Notes under the pieces: model-generated
Seen by the model: the letters and a program-made list of their open reading frames with translations, nothing else
Told to the model about the DNA's origin: nothing
Databases searched by the model: none
Shown: piece by piece, positions 33,033 through 41,720 of the stretch
Layout: each line of letters opens with the position of its first letter
Position numbering within the stretch: position 1 is the first letter of the stretch
Position numbers and translations under genes: made by a program
Origin: Haloarcula marina
Lineage (GTDB): Archaea > Halobacteriota > Halobacteria > Halobacteriales > Haloarculaceae
NCBI RefSeq assembly: GCF_024218775.1
Contig: NZ_CP100404.1
Location: 1,736,001 to 1,800,000, forward strand
DNA: 64,000 nt
Direction: 5' to 3'

Positions 33033-33137
33033 TCACTCGACGTGCCGCTTTCCGCACTGCTGGCAACTGAACAGTATTCCGTCGGAAAGTTCCTGTTCGG
33101 CCGCGAGGGGAAAACCGCAGTCTGGGCAATCTGCCAT
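33033..33137 (-). CDS. 34-residue zinc-ribbon protein
   Basis: This ORF is too short for most gene finders. It starts at the ATG at 33137, 24 nt downstream of the TATA-like TATTAATT (33161-33168), so it has its own leaderless promoter. The product MADCPDCGFPLAAEQ... ends LFSCQQCGKRHVE and carries two CxxC knuckles (CPDC and CQQC) 20 residues apart: a single minimal zinc ribbon with almost nothing else. Similar micro-zinc-finger proteins are common in haloarchaea and bind zinc; their partners are unknown. It lies directly downstream of the Dna2-like nuclease-helicase gene on the same strand. Confidence 0.72.
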   Translation of the reverse strand: MADCPDCGFPLAAEQELSDGILFSCQQCGKRHVE

Positions 33138-33193
33138 TGATTCGTCTTACACAACCGGTGTATTAATTCCACCCACTAACTACGTCGGTATCC

Positions 33194-35971
33194 TCACCCG
33201 CGCGCCCACTCGACCATGCGCTCGTACACCTCGTCGCTTGCGAGGGCGTCGGCGTCGCCGACCAGCACGAGCGCCTTCTTCGCCCGCGTGAGCGCGACGT
33301 TGATACGTCGGTAGTCCTCGAACAGCGGTCCCGAGAGGTCGCCCGTGGCGACGAACGAGACGACGATGACGGACTTGCTGGACCCCTGAAACCGGTCGAC
33401 GGTGTCGACGGCCACCTGGGGGAGGCGGCGATTGAGTTCCGATACCTGCGCGCGGAACGGCGCGATGACGCCGATTTCCGCTGGCGGAACGCCAGCGTCG
33501 CGGTAGGCGGCGACCACGTCTGCGACGGCGTCGGCCTCCGCGGGATTCGTGTTGCCCCGCTGCGTGCCGTCGGGGTCGACGAACGCGACCCGGTCCCGAA
33601 GGTGTGGCGGGAGAGCGTCCATCGACACACCGTCTATATCGTCGATGCGCTGGGCTGCCACCTGGCCGGTGGCGGGGCGTAACTGCCCGTCGTAGAACTC
33701 CCGGGAAGCGAACGCCTGAATGTGCTGGGCCATCCGGTACTGCCGGTCGAGCATCACGCCCGCCTCGGGGTGGGCGTCGATGAGTCGCTCGAACAGCGAG
33801 GTCGACAGGGTCTCGTCCTCCGACTGGACCACCGGCGGAAGTTGCTGGTGGTCGCCGACGAGCGTGAACCGGTCGGCCAGCGTCGTCGCGGCGAGCGTTC
33901 CGGGCTCTGTCAACTGTCCGGCCTCGTCGACGACGGCCACGTCGAACGACTGGCTCTGCATTGCCGTCCCGCCGCAGGTCGCCGTGGTCGCGGCGACGAC
34001 CGGCGCGCTTTGGAGCGTCCCTGCACATTCCTCGGGGTCGCCGGACTGCTCTAAGCGATACTTCTGCATGTCGTCGCGGACGCCGCTCTCGGTTCCGACG
34101 CGGACGATGTCGGTGAAGCCCTGCTCTTCGAGGGCTTCGATGGCGTTGTCGACGGCGCGGTTGGTGAACGCCGAGAGGAGGACCCTGTCCCCGCGCTCGA
34201 CGAGCGCCCGGACCATCCGGGCGAGCGTGTACGTTTTGCCGGTCCCCGGCGGCCCGTGGACCAGCGCGAAGTCTTCAGCACCGACTGCCAACTGCACGGC
34301 TTCGTTCTGGGCCTCGTTGTTGCCGATGTACGTCTCCTCGACCGCTTCGAACTCGGGGTCCCGCCGTCCGAACAGCACGTCTTTTCGCTCGGGCGCTTGC
34401 GTGAGCAGGGCGTCGTGGAGCGCGTTCTCCAGGCGGTCGGTCGTCAGTTCCGATGGGTACACGTCGAGGCGGCGGAGTTCGAGGGGTTCGTCCGTCGTCA
34501 CGAGTATCGTCTCGCCGCCAGCGTCCGGAGCAGTTCCCTCGCCTTCATCTTCCCCTTTCCCGATGCGCTCGACCCGGCCGAGTTCCGCGTCGCCCCGGAC
34601 CGGGTCGCCGTCGCTGGCCATCACGTAATCGCCCTCGCGAATCTTCGAGACGGCCCCCGTGCCGCGGGCAGAGAGTTCCCAGCGGCCGTCGTCTAACTGC
34701 CGTCGTCCGGTCGGTTCCAGGTCGACGAGCGCCCGGTCGTCGTCGGCCCGTTCCTGCGGGGACTGTTCCCACAGTTTCGCGTACTCGCGGTGGGTCGCGC
34801 GCCGTTCGGCCTCGATGGCGTCGTAGAAGCGCTCGAAGTACTCCCGTTCCTCGTGGGGGATCGCGACGCCGACCTGCCCGGCCTTCGACTCTTGGTCGAG
34901 GCGACCCGAGACGGCCATACAGGTGTCCTGCTCGAAGCAGTACTCGCACTTGGCGTTGGCCTCGTAGCCGGTGGGAACGCCCGTGTCGTGTTCCATCGCC
35001 GCGATGGCGTTCCGGGTGCGGATGACGTACTTCAGCAGGCCCGCGCCGATGGAGAACTCCTTTGCGGGAGAGAGGTCGCCGCTCTCCTCGTTGCGGTCGA
35101 CGGCGGCGTTCTTCGTGTAGAGGAGCGTGCCCGTATCGGGCGCGGCGTCGATGGGGGTCTGTGTCGCGCCGCCGTCACCCGCCATCACCTCGCTCGCGCC
35201 GAGCGTGTTGGCCGCCCGCTCGCCCAACATGAGCGCGTACGCCGTCGCCTGAATCTTGTCCTGAAAGCGCGGTTCGCGCTTGGTGTTCTTGCCGGTCTTG
35301 AGTTCCACGGGCATCCCCCGGCGGACGGCGTCGGCCCGTCCTTTCATCCCGTATCGTTCGGAGATGAGCGTCATCTCCGAGCGCCAGTCGTCGGACTCCG
35401 TGAGCGTCCCTTGCTGTAGCCACCCCTCGATGGCCTTCGCGTGGTCGCGCACGTCGCCGGCCACCTCGTCGGCCCCGCGGCCCAACAGACCGATGTCCAG
35501 TCCGGCGGCCTCGATTTGGTCGTCGATTGCTGTCTCCACGTCACGCCCGCGAAGGAGGTCACCGAACACCTCGTGGACGACGGTCCCTTTCACGAGCGGG
35601 TACGCGAGGTCCGCGCCGTCGAGTTTCCGAAGGTAGTACATCCGGGGACACTGGACCCAGGCCCGGACGTCGGTCACGTCCACGAGGAACGAGGGTTCGA
35701 CGACGACGGTGGCGTCGCCACCGGCGGAGTACTGCGTCTCGCCGCGGTACTGTCGCTCGTCGGCGTCGTACACCGCGAGTTCCATCCCCGGTTCGAGGTA
35801 GTCGGCCGTCTCCGTCCACTTCCCCCACAGGGTCACGTCGGTGGGTTCTCCGGCCCCCCGGTCCGGACGAACGGTCACTTCACAGAGGTCGCTCTCGCCG
35901 TACTGCGTCTGGACCGTTTTCGGGTCGGACACGTCGACGACGACGCCGCGAAGTTGCACGATACTGCCCAC
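33194..35971 (-). CDS. Dna2-like nuclease-helicase (Cas4/RecB-type nuclease plus SF1 helicase)
   Basis: The start chosen is the GTG at 35971 (925 residues, VGSIVQLRGVVVDVSDPKTV). The in-frame ATG at 36226 would put 85 AT-rich-coded residues upstream with no family match. Residues about 1-100 form an OB-like part. Then comes a RecB/Cas4-like nuclease (VRAWVQCPRMYYLR, MPVELKTGKNTKRE, and a Fe-S-type cysteine set including CEYCFEQDTC). The SF1 helicase follows: Walker [28 protein letters not shown] and SFVATGDLSGPLFEDYRRIN. Such proteins trim flaps and resect DNA ends. A small zinc-ribbon gene follows it. Confidence 0.9.
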   Translation of the reverse strand: MGSIVQLRGVVVDVSDPKTVQTQYGESDLCEVTVRPDRGAGEPTDVTLWGKWTETADYLEPGMELAVYDADERQYRGETQYSAGGDATVVVEPSFLVDVTDVRAWVQCPRMYYLRKLDGADLAYPLVKGTVVHEVFGDLLRGRDVETAIDDQIEAAGLDIGLLGRGADEVAGDVRDHAKAIEGWLQQGTLTESDDWRSEMTLISERYGMKGRADAVRRGMPVELKTGKNTKREPRFQDKIQATAYALMLGERAANTLGASEVMAGDGGATQTPIDAAPDTGTLLYTKNAAVDRNEESGDLSPAKEFSIGAGLLKYVIRTRNAIAAMEHDTGVPTGYEANAKCEYCFEQDTCMAVSGRLDQESKAGQVGVAIPHEEREYFERFYDAIEAERRATHREYAKLWEQSPQERADDDRALVDLEPTGRRQLDDGRWELSARGTGAVSKIREGDYVMASDGDPVRGDAELGRVERIGKGEDEGEGTAPDAGGETILVTTDEPLELRRLDVYPSELTTDRLENALHDALLTQAPERKDVLFGRRDPEFEAVEETYIGNNEAQNEAVQLAVGAEDFALVHGPPGTGKTYTLARMVRALVERGDRVLLSAFTNRAVDNAIEALEEQGFTDIVRVGTESGVRDDMQKYRLEQSGDPEECAGTLQSAPVVAATTATCGGTAMQSQSFDVAVVDEAGQLTEPGTLAATTLADRFTLVGDHQQLPPVVQSEDETLSTSLFERLIDAHPEAGVMLDRQYRMAQHIQAFASREFYDGQLRPATGQVAAQRIDDIDGVSMDALPPHLRDRVAFVDPDGTQRGNTNPAEADAVADVVAAYRDAGVPPAEIGVIAPFRAQVSELNRRLPQVAVDTVDRFQGSSKSVIVVSFVATGDLSGPLFEDYRRINVALTRAKKALVLVGDADALASDEVYERMVEWARG

Positions 35972-36099
35972 GACCGGCCCGGGAAAAACGCTGTCGGTAC
36001 CTGTGATTCGACGACGGCGCGCGCCCCTCGCCGCACACGTGCGTTCGCAGAAGGGACATCTGAACCACGCAGTGAACCACGAATCATACAATAAAATAC

Positions 36100-36182
36100 G
36101 CGTGGAAAAAACACATATCGTCAAGACTGAAAGTTTAAGAATATCGGAGAATAGTACCCATAGTTGTCGAAATTTTCCACGC
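36100..36182. repeat. Inverted repeat in the AT-rich region upstream of the Dna2-like gene
   Basis: GCGTGGAAAA (36100-36109) is mirrored by TTTTCCACGC (36173-36182) within an unusually AT-rich 280-bp gap between two divergent genes. It could be an operator pair. No T-rich unwinding element plus G-run is seen to support a replication origin. Confidence 0.4.
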
Positions 36183-36250
36183 AAGTTCCGATAGTTTACA
36201 TCTGCACCCCATTTCGATACATTCATTTACTCCCCTTCGAAACGGAGTGT

Positions 36251-36424
36251 ATGAGCGTAGAACCGCAGTCGCTCGGCAGTACGGTCGGTCAGGGTCGACG
36301 TGTCGTCACGGCGCTCGACGACACGGACGGAGAGGAGCGGGTCGTTATCGCCGACATCTCGGCGGACGACGTGTGGCTCTCCATGCCGACGACAGCGTCG
36401 GCGGCCCTCGTCGACTGGCGGTGA
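36251..36424 (+). CDS. 57-residue conserved haloarchaeal protein
   Basis: The ATG at 36251 gives MSVEPQSLGSTVGQGRRVVT...DVWLSMPTTASAALVDWR. The second half (ERVVIADISADDVWLSMPTT) looks like a compact beta-sheet protein; no membrane segment or cysteine is seen. Small proteins of this kind occur in haloarchaea without known function. It is divergent from the Dna2-like gene across an AT-rich promoter region and convergent with the DUF2237 gene. Confidence 0.7.
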   Translation: MSVEPQSLGSTVGQGRRVVTALDDTDGEERVVIADISADDVWLSMPTTASAALVDWR

Positions 36425-36446
36425 GGCCGGTCGAGATACGCGGTTC

Positions 36447-36815
36447 TCAGTTCTCGTGACTGTACTCCCGAAGCGTCTCCAGCGAGACGTCTTCGAGGAC
36501 GTCCTCGCTCGTCGCGGCGAGGACCACCGGGGGTGCGTGCCCCGCTTCCCGGGCTTCTATCCACCGCGGCACGCACAGACACCAGCGGTCGCCCGGTTCG
36601 AGGCCGGGGAAGTTCAGTTCCGGCCGCGGGGTCACGAGGTCGTTTCCCTGTGCTTTGCTGAACTGGAGGAACTCCTCGGTCAGCACCGCGCAAATCTCGT
36701 GTCTCCCGGGATCTCGGGCCAGCGGGTAGCAGTAGCCGTCGCGCATGAACCCCGTGACGGGGTCCATCGAACAGCCTTCGAGTTCGGCGCCGAGGACGTT
36801 GGTCTCGCTCTCCAT
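36447..36815 (-). CDS. DUF2237 family protein
   Basis: 122 residues from the ATG at 36815 (MESETNVLGAELEGCSMDPV); longer in-frame starts run into the promoter region. The family pattern is strong: TGFMRDGYCYPLARDPGRHE, ICAVLTEEFLQFSKAQGNDL, FPGLEPGDRWCLCVPRW and AREAGHAPPVVLAATSEDVL. Four conserved cysteines suggest a metal or redox site. The function of DUF2237 is not established. It is divergent from the gene at 36947, with a strong dyad between them. Confidence 0.92.
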   Translation of the reverse strand: MESETNVLGAELEGCSMDPVTGFMRDGYCYPLARDPGRHEICAVLTEEFLQFSKAQGNDLVTPRPELNFPGLEPGDRWCLCVPRWIEAREAGHAPPVVLAATSEDVLEDVSLETLREYSHEN

Positions 36816-36863
36816 ACCGGTTCCATCGGCCGTCGGTGTAAAGGCGTTCGGCTCCCCGTCGCA

Positions 36864-36885
36864 CCGTCGAGCGGTACCTCGACGG
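36864..36885. promoter_or_regulatory. Palindromic dyad between DUF2237 and the acidic gene
   Basis: CCGTCGAG-N6-CTCGACGG is a perfect 8-bp inverted repeat in the 131-bp region between divergent starts (36815 and 36947). A shared operator is the simplest reading. Confidence 0.45.
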
Positions 36886-36946
36886 GGTCCGCAGATGGCG
36901 GAGACCGATGCCTTCATTCTGACCCGACGCCAAGCAGGAACCGACT

Positions 36947-37492
36947 ATGCGCGTTCGTGACTGGCAGGACATCGTCGAGGACGTGATACACAGCGGTGCC
37001 GACCCCGGCGGGTGGCGCGCTGTCGGCGGCGACCGCGCGAACGGCATCGGCGAGGACATCTACATCGGGCATCCGTCGGCGGGCGTCTTCCAACTGAAGA
37101 CCTACGCGAAGAACCCCTTCGAGGTACAGGGAGTCGGGTCACAGGTCGCACGGCGCATCGACGAGGACATCGATCCGCTGTTTCCCACGGAGGGAAGCGG
37201 CCTGTTCGGCGTCCAGCAGGCACCGGAAGACGAGGACGACGCCGAACAGAAAGCGAAGAACCTCGAAACCGTCATCGAGACGCACGCCGACGCGCCGACG
37301 ACGCCGCGGGCGATGCTCGAAGACGTGCTAGACGCGGTCGACTCACCCGCGTACGGCCCGATGGAGTTCGACCAGTACGACCGCCCCGAGCGGATGGACG
37401 AGTTGACCGAGACGTTCGAGGAAGCCGAGGAACTGCTCGACGCGGAGTTCGAGGACATCATCGACGAAGACGTCGAGCGAGGATTCTACTGA
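36947..37492 (+). CDS. Acidic conserved protein, unknown
   Basis: 181 residues, soluble and very acidic toward the C-terminus (FEEAEELLDAEFEDIIDEDVERGF). The N-terminal half reads RDWQDIVEDVIHSGADPGGW, ANGIGEDIYIGHPSAGVFQL and KTYAKNPFEVQGVGSQVARR, which looks like a small globular domain. No family is recognised. Its stop TGA overlaps a following ATG (TGATG), beginning a relay of overlapping ORFs. Confidence 0.7.
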   Translation: MRVRDWQDIVEDVIHSGADPGGWRAVGGDRANGIGEDIYIGHPSAGVFQLKTYAKNPFEVQGVGSQVARRIDEDIDPLFPTEGSGLFGVQQAPEDEDDAEQKAKNLETVIETHADAPTTPRAMLEDVLDAVDSPAYGPMEFDQYDRPERMDELTETFEEAEELLDAEFEDIIDEDVERGFY

Positions 37493-37539
37493 TGCCGATG
37501 ACACCGACATACGCGAGCGACGGATCGGGTGGCGACTGA
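37492..37539 (+). CDS. 15-codon mini-ORF linking two genes (TGATG relay)
   Basis: The ATG at 37492 overlaps the preceding TGA, and the mini-ORF's own TGA (37537-37539) overlaps the ATG at 37539. The peptide is MPMTPTYASDGSGGD. Its main effect may be translational coupling of the flanking genes rather than a product with its own function. Confidence 0.35.
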   Translation: MPMTPTYASDGSGGD

Positions 37540-37871
37540 TGGTCGGCCCCTCCATCAGCGCGGACGAACGCAAGCGGTTTCTGGTGCAGTTGAAAATCGG
37601 TTTCGCCCTGTTGGTCGGCGGGTCGATGGGACTGGTCACGCTCTGGGGCGGAGGCACTCTCCTCGTCGCGGCGGTGGCCGTCTTCGGCGCGACGGCGGTG
37701 GGTGGCCTTCTCGCTCACTACACGTTCCCGGACAGCATCGCCGAGACGCCGTACGACGACACGCTGGACCGCGGACCGAAACCCGGTGCGCGGACCCGAC
37801 GCCGTCGGAGCGGCGACGACGAGTTCGAGCGAGCAACCGACGGCGATGGTCGGCGCTCGGACTCGAAGTAA
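37539..37871 (+). CDS. Small two-helix membrane protein
   Basis: 110 residues with two hydrophobic helices (QLKIGFALLVGGSMGLVTLWGG and LLVAAVAVFGATAVGGLLAHY) followed by an Arg/Asp-rich cytosolic tail. No family is recognised. It is coupled through the mini-ORF to the acidic protein gene upstream and is convergent with the FemAB-like gene. Confidence 0.68.
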   Translation: MVGPSISADERKRFLVQLKIGFALLVGGSMGLVTLWGGGTLLVAAVAVFGATAVGGLLAHYTFPDSIAETPYDDTLDRGPKPGARTRRRRSGDDEFERATDGDGRRSDSK

Positions 37872-37880
37872 CGCGGGCCG

Positions 37881-38972
37881 TCAACCGAGATGCTTGAGGT
37901 ACAGCGAGCGACAGCGTCGGAACAGGTCCCACGCCGACCCGTCGCCGCGCTCCCACACCAGCGTCGGCACGACCTGTCCGCCGAATCCCTCCTTGTACTG
38001 GAACTGGCCGCTGTCGTAGTCGGGTTTCGTCGACCCGAGGTCGTAGTAGTCGTAACCGTGGTCGATGCCCCAGCGCACGACGTAGTCGTAGAGCAGTTCC
38101 GAGGCGTGGTGTTTGTAATACTGCTTCGGGATGGCGGCGAGATAGCCGTGGACGGACGACTGCTCGTCGTCGAGTATCTCCAACACCCCGCCAGCGTACT
38201 CGCCGTCGACCCGCGCGGTGACGAGTAGCAACCGGTCGCGCATCTCCAGCAGTTCCTCGAAGAATTCGAAGGGGAACGGGGTCGTTCCGACCCGGTCCAT
38301 CACGTCCTCGTAGGCCCGGTAGAACCGCTCGATACTGTCGCGGGTAATCTCGGTTTCGGACACCTCGCAGTCGTTATCGCGCCCCTTCTCGACCCCTTTG
38401 CGCCGCGACCGACTCATCCGACTGAGCAGGTCGTCGTAGCCCCGCGAGAGGTGAAGCAGGAACCGGCACCGCCGCCGGTTCGGTTCGTACCCGTGGGACT
38501 GGAGCAAGGTGTTATAGCGGAGGTAACTGGAGTCGAGCGCGCGTATCTCGTGAACGATTGTCCGGCCCGCGACGAGGTCGTCGAGAGTCGACAGCATCGT
38601 TCGGAGCGCCGCGTCGGTGTCGGTGGTGATGATTGGCCCGCCGAATCCGGGGTCCAGCGAGGTCAACCGTCGGAACGGCGCCTGTTCCGCACCGTCGAGG
38701 GGTGCGAGGACGTTCGGAAAGAGGCCGATGAGGTTCCCGTCTTTCTCGACGAGGAGGTGGCAAGCGTCGTAGCCGAATCCGGACTCGACTGCCCGTATCC
38801 ACTCGTGGCGGTGAAAGACGCTCCCGCGGCTCGCCCGCTCCACGACCGCGTTCCACCGCTCGCGACCGACCGACTGAACCGACTCGCACACCCGCAGGTC
38901 GAGGGCGGATTCGGGTGCCCCGAACGCTCCGTCGACCTGACCGCCGAGTGTGTCGCGACTGAGCAGTCCCAT
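37881..38972 (-). CDS. FemAB/GNAT-like acyl- or peptidyltransferase
   Basis: 363 residues with the two-lobe FemAB-type acetyltransferase fold. Landmarks are FHRHEWIRAVESGFGYDACH, LSRMSRSRRKGVEKGRDNDC (middle), VHGYLAAIPKQYYKHHASEL and LYDYVVRWGIDHGYDYYDLG, then STKPDYDSGQFQYKEGFGG (C-terminal motif). In bacteria, relatives transfer aminoacyl groups to lipid II; in archaea without murein they probably act on polysaccharides or exported glycolipids. The substrate is unknown. It stands as a single gene. Confidence 0.82.
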   Translation of the reverse strand: MGLLSRDTLGGQVDGAFGAPESALDLRVCESVQSVGRERWNAVVERASRGSVFHRHEWIRAVESGFGYDACHLLVEKDGNLIGLFPNVLAPLDGAEQAPFRRLTSLDPGFGGPIITTDTDAALRTMLSTLDDLVAGRTIVHEIRALDSSYLRYNTLLQSHGYEPNRRRCRFLLHLSRGYDDLLSRMSRSRRKGVEKGRDNDCEVSETEITRDSIERFYRAYEDVMDRVGTTPFPFEFFEELLEMRDRLLLVTARVDGEYAGGVLEILDDEQSSVHGYLAAIPKQYYKHHASELLYDYVVRWGIDHGYDYYDLGSTKPDYDSGQFQYKEGFGGQVVPTLVWERGDGSAWDLFRRCRSLYLKHLG

Positions 38973-39090
38973 CTGGACCCGCCTACTCGAAGTGTGGGTA
39001 AGGTTATTGACGGCTTTCAGCGGACACGGACAGTCTATTCGCGGTCCGAAAAGTGCGGTTATCGTCGGTTCAGTCGAGTGAGGGTTCCGG

Positions 39091-40041
39091 TTAGGGGTCC
39101 ACGCGCTGTATCCATAGGCTCGGATTATCTATCTCGTCGTCCGTCGGCAGCGTCTCCGGCGAGTCCCACACTCGTCCGGCGGCGGCGACCCCCCGTTCGT
39201 CCGCGACGGCCTCGAAGAAGGCCTTCCCGCGCTCGTACTGCTGGCGCTTCATCCCCAGTCCGAGGACGCGGCGGACGAGTTCGGCGACCGGGCCGCGGCC
39301 CTGCCGTCGCTCGTCGACTTTGCGTCGCAAGTCGTCGTACTCGTCGTCGAACGCGCGGTCCATCAGGAGTTCCGCGTACCCCTCCACGGCAGTCATCGTG
39401 GTGTCGAGTTTCCCGAGCGACGACCGGTCCAGATTCCCGTTGCTCAGGCGCTCGATGGTGTCTTCCATCGTCGTCTCCATGTGCTCTGAGAGCCACGGGG
39501 CCGCGCCGAACTCGGCGGCGTGGGTCACCTCGTGGAACGCTATCCAGCGGCGGAATCGGTCGTGGTCGACGTCGAGTTGCCGGGCGACCTTCTGAATGTT
39601 CGGTCGCACGAAGTACAGCGCGTGGTCGTCGCTCTCGGCCAGGAGGAGCGGGTCGTACTGCCCCAGGACGTTGTTCGCGAGGAAGGTCAGGGCGAACGCC
39701 ATCGACCCGGTGTTCGCGACGCGCGCGACGCCGGGGACGAACTCCGCCTGCTGTTCGAGTGGGGCCATCACCCGCCGGAACGTCGCGACGTTGGCGTCTA
39801 TCCAGTGGTGGCGGTGCTGAATCTCGACTGTCTCGGGGAGGTCGAAGTCCAGTTCGCCCACCGCACGGACGCGGTTTCGGGCGTCCCGAACGTCGGTGGC
39901 GTACCCCTCGCGTTCGGCCGGTGACACGTCGAGGTCGCCCGCGTCCGTCGACGCCTTCGCGGCCTCTGCGACGGCAGTCCAATCTATCGGACCGTCGCCG
40001 GAGGCCGACGCGACGGCGCGGACGCTGTGATACAGTCCCAT
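39091..40041 (-). CDS. DUF2342 zinc-dependent metalloprotease
   Basis: 316 residues with the HExxH zinc motif in FHEVTHAAEFGAAPWLSEHM and a later conserved block TTMTAVEGYAELLMDRAFDD. This matches the DUF2342 family, sometimes annotated as F420 biosynthesis-associated zinc-dependent metalloproteases. The real substrate is not known. There is no signal peptide, so it acts in the cytosol. Confidence 0.88.
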   Translation of the reverse strand: MGLYHSVRAVASASGDGPIDWTAVAEAAKASTDAGDLDVSPAEREGYATDVRDARNRVRAVGELDFDLPETVEIQHRHHWIDANVATFRRVMAPLEQQAEFVPGVARVANTGSMAFALTFLANNVLGQYDPLLLAESDDHALYFVRPNIQKVARQLDVDHDRFRRWIAFHEVTHAAEFGAAPWLSEHMETTMEDTIERLSNGNLDRSSLGKLDTTMTAVEGYAELLMDRAFDDEYDDLRRKVDERRQGRGPVAELVRRVLGLGMKRQQYERGKAFFEAVADERGVAAAGRVWDSPETLPTDDEIDNPSLWIQRVDP

Positions 40042-40119
40042 ACTCCGAGAAGGGGGTCAGCACGCAAAGGTTTTCTCCCCTCACCGCCCCTCGAATCGGC
40101 GCGACCCCGTCGCCGTCTG

Positions 40120-40359
40120 CTACATCTCGATGTCGTCGTCCGACCCCCCGCCTCGTCGCTTCTTGGCGGCGACGACGCCGCCCACGACGAGAAGCAACGC
40201 GAGGAGGGCGAGCAGTCCCGCCTTCTTCCCGCCCGCGCTACCAGTCTCCGCGGCGTCGTCCAGCGATTCGCCATCGGCCGCACCCGCGCCGCTCCCGGGG
40301 GCGTTGGCCGTGAACTCCGCGCCATCCATGTGCAGTTCGAGCAGTGTGAATTTCGCCAT
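40120..40359 (-). CDS. 79-residue membrane-anchored protein
   Basis: MAKFTLLELHMDGAEFTANA opens a short beta-strand region. Then come a flexible Gly/Ala/Asp linker, one membrane helix (AGLLALLALLLVVGGVVAA) and a KKRRGGG stop-transfer run. The shape is an N-out, C-in single-pass protein. Function is unknown. It lies between the DUF2342 and M42 peptidase genes on the minus strand, 79 nt upstream of DUF2342. Confidence 0.7.
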   Translation of the reverse strand: MAKFTLLELHMDGAEFTANAPGSGAGAADGESLDDAAETGSAGGKKAGLLALLALLLVVGGVVAAKKRRGGGSDDDIEM

Positions 40360-40514
40360 GCTGATACTTTTCTCTCCGAACGCTTATCCGTTGTGCCGGG
40401 GCGGTATCCGACCGACGGTCGGCGCAGGGGCGCACCTCCGTCGTGCCCTCCCTTCGTAATTTTCGGTTGCCAGTACCCCGGAAGTTCATCAGTGGGGACG
40501 GCATACGCGGCGGT

Positions 40515-41573
40515 ATGGACGAGCGACGACGCGAGTTCTTGGAAGCGCTGTTGACCACGCCCGCTCCCTCGGGCTACGAGGCCGACAGCCAGCGGGTCTG
40601 GATAGACTACGTCGAGCAGTTCGCCGACGAGGTCCGAACCGACGAGTACGGCAACGCCGTCGCGACGGTCCACGGCGGCGACACCGCCGTCGCGTTAGCA
40701 GGTCACGGCGACGAAATCGGCTTCATCGTCCGTGACCTGACCGACGACGGCTTCCTCCGTATCGAGCGCATCGGTGGGTCGGACAAGACGGTCTCGCGGG
40801 GCCAACACGTCACGGTTCACACCGCCGACGGCCCCCTCTCGGGCGTCGTCGGGCAGACGGCCATCCACCTCCGGGACCAGGACGACGAGAGCGTCCCCGA
40901 GATTGCCGAACAGCACGTCGACGTGGGTGCCGCGGACGGCGAGGAACTGGAAGCGCTGGTCGACCGCGGCGACCCGATAACGTTTCAGCAGGCGCTCTCG
41001 GACCTCGAAAACGGCCGCATCGCGGCCCGCGGGATGGACAACCGAATCGGCATCTGGGCGGCCGCAGAGGCGCTCCGACGGGCCGCCGAGCGCGGGACGG
41101 ACGCGACGGTTCACGCCGTGTCGACGGTCCAGGAGGAAATCGGCTTGCAGGGCGCGAAGATGGTCGGGTTCGACCTCGACCCGGACGCGGCCGTCGCCAT
41201 CGACGTGACCCACGCGACGGACGCCCCGGACGCCCCGGGGAAGCGTTCGAACGGTATCGAACTCGGCGGCGGGCCGGTCGTCGCGCGCGGGAGCGCCAAC
41301 CACCCCGTCGTCGTCGACGCTCTGCGAGCGACGGCCGAGGAGGCAGAAATCGACGTGCAGTTGCAGGCGGCGGGCATCCGGACCGGGACCGACGCCGACG
41401 CCTTTTACACCTCCCGGGGCGGCACTCCGTCGGTCAACGTCGGCTTACCGAACCGATACATGCACACGCCGGTCGAAGTCATCGACCCGGCGGACCTCGA
41501 TTCGCTGGCCGAACTGCTGGCCGGGTTCGCCGTTCGCGCCTCGGAGTCGGCCCCGTTCGCAGTCGACGTCTAA
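40515..41573 (+). CDS. M42 family aminopeptidase (TET/endoglucanase-like)
   Basis: 352 residues from the ATG at 40515. Metal-binding and catalytic motifs of M42 dinuclear peptidases are visible: LAGHGDEIGFIV (His, Asp), GMDNRIG (Asp), TVQEEIGLQGA (catalytic Glu-Glu), AIDVTHATDAPD and NRYMHTPVEV (His). M42 enzymes assemble into tetrahedral dodecamers and remove N-terminal residues from short peptides made by the proteasome. The substrate preference cannot be told from the sequence. Confidence 0.93.
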   Translation: MDERRREFLEALLTTPAPSGYEADSQRVWIDYVEQFADEVRTDEYGNAVATVHGGDTAVALAGHGDEIGFIVRDLTDDGFLRIERIGGSDKTVSRGQHVTVHTADGPLSGVVGQTAIHLRDQDDESVPEIAEQHVDVGAADGEELEALVDRGDPITFQQALSDLENGRIAARGMDNRIGIWAAAEALRRAAERGTDATVHAVSTVQEEIGLQGAKMVGFDLDPDAAVAIDVTHATDAPDAPGKRSNGIELGGGPVVARGSANHPVVVDALRATAEEAEIDVQLQAAGIRTGTDADAFYTSRGGTPSVNVGLPNRYMHTPVEVIDPADLDSLAELLAGFAVRASESAPFAVDV

Positions 41574-41720
41574 CCCGGTCGACCGACTGACTGGGCGTTG
41601 GTATCCGGGTCATAACGAACCCCGTCGCTGGTCACGAGTTCCGTATGTCTCGCGCCGCCCGACCGTCAGCCTCGACACGCTCCACTACCCCAGACAGAAC
41701 GGGGTGTGTCGGTCGGTAAT

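Noticed and set aside
36100-36182. Replication origin near the AT-rich gap
   Set aside because: An inverted repeat and AT-richness are present, but no ORB-type repeats with G-runs and no orc1/cdc6 gene nearby.
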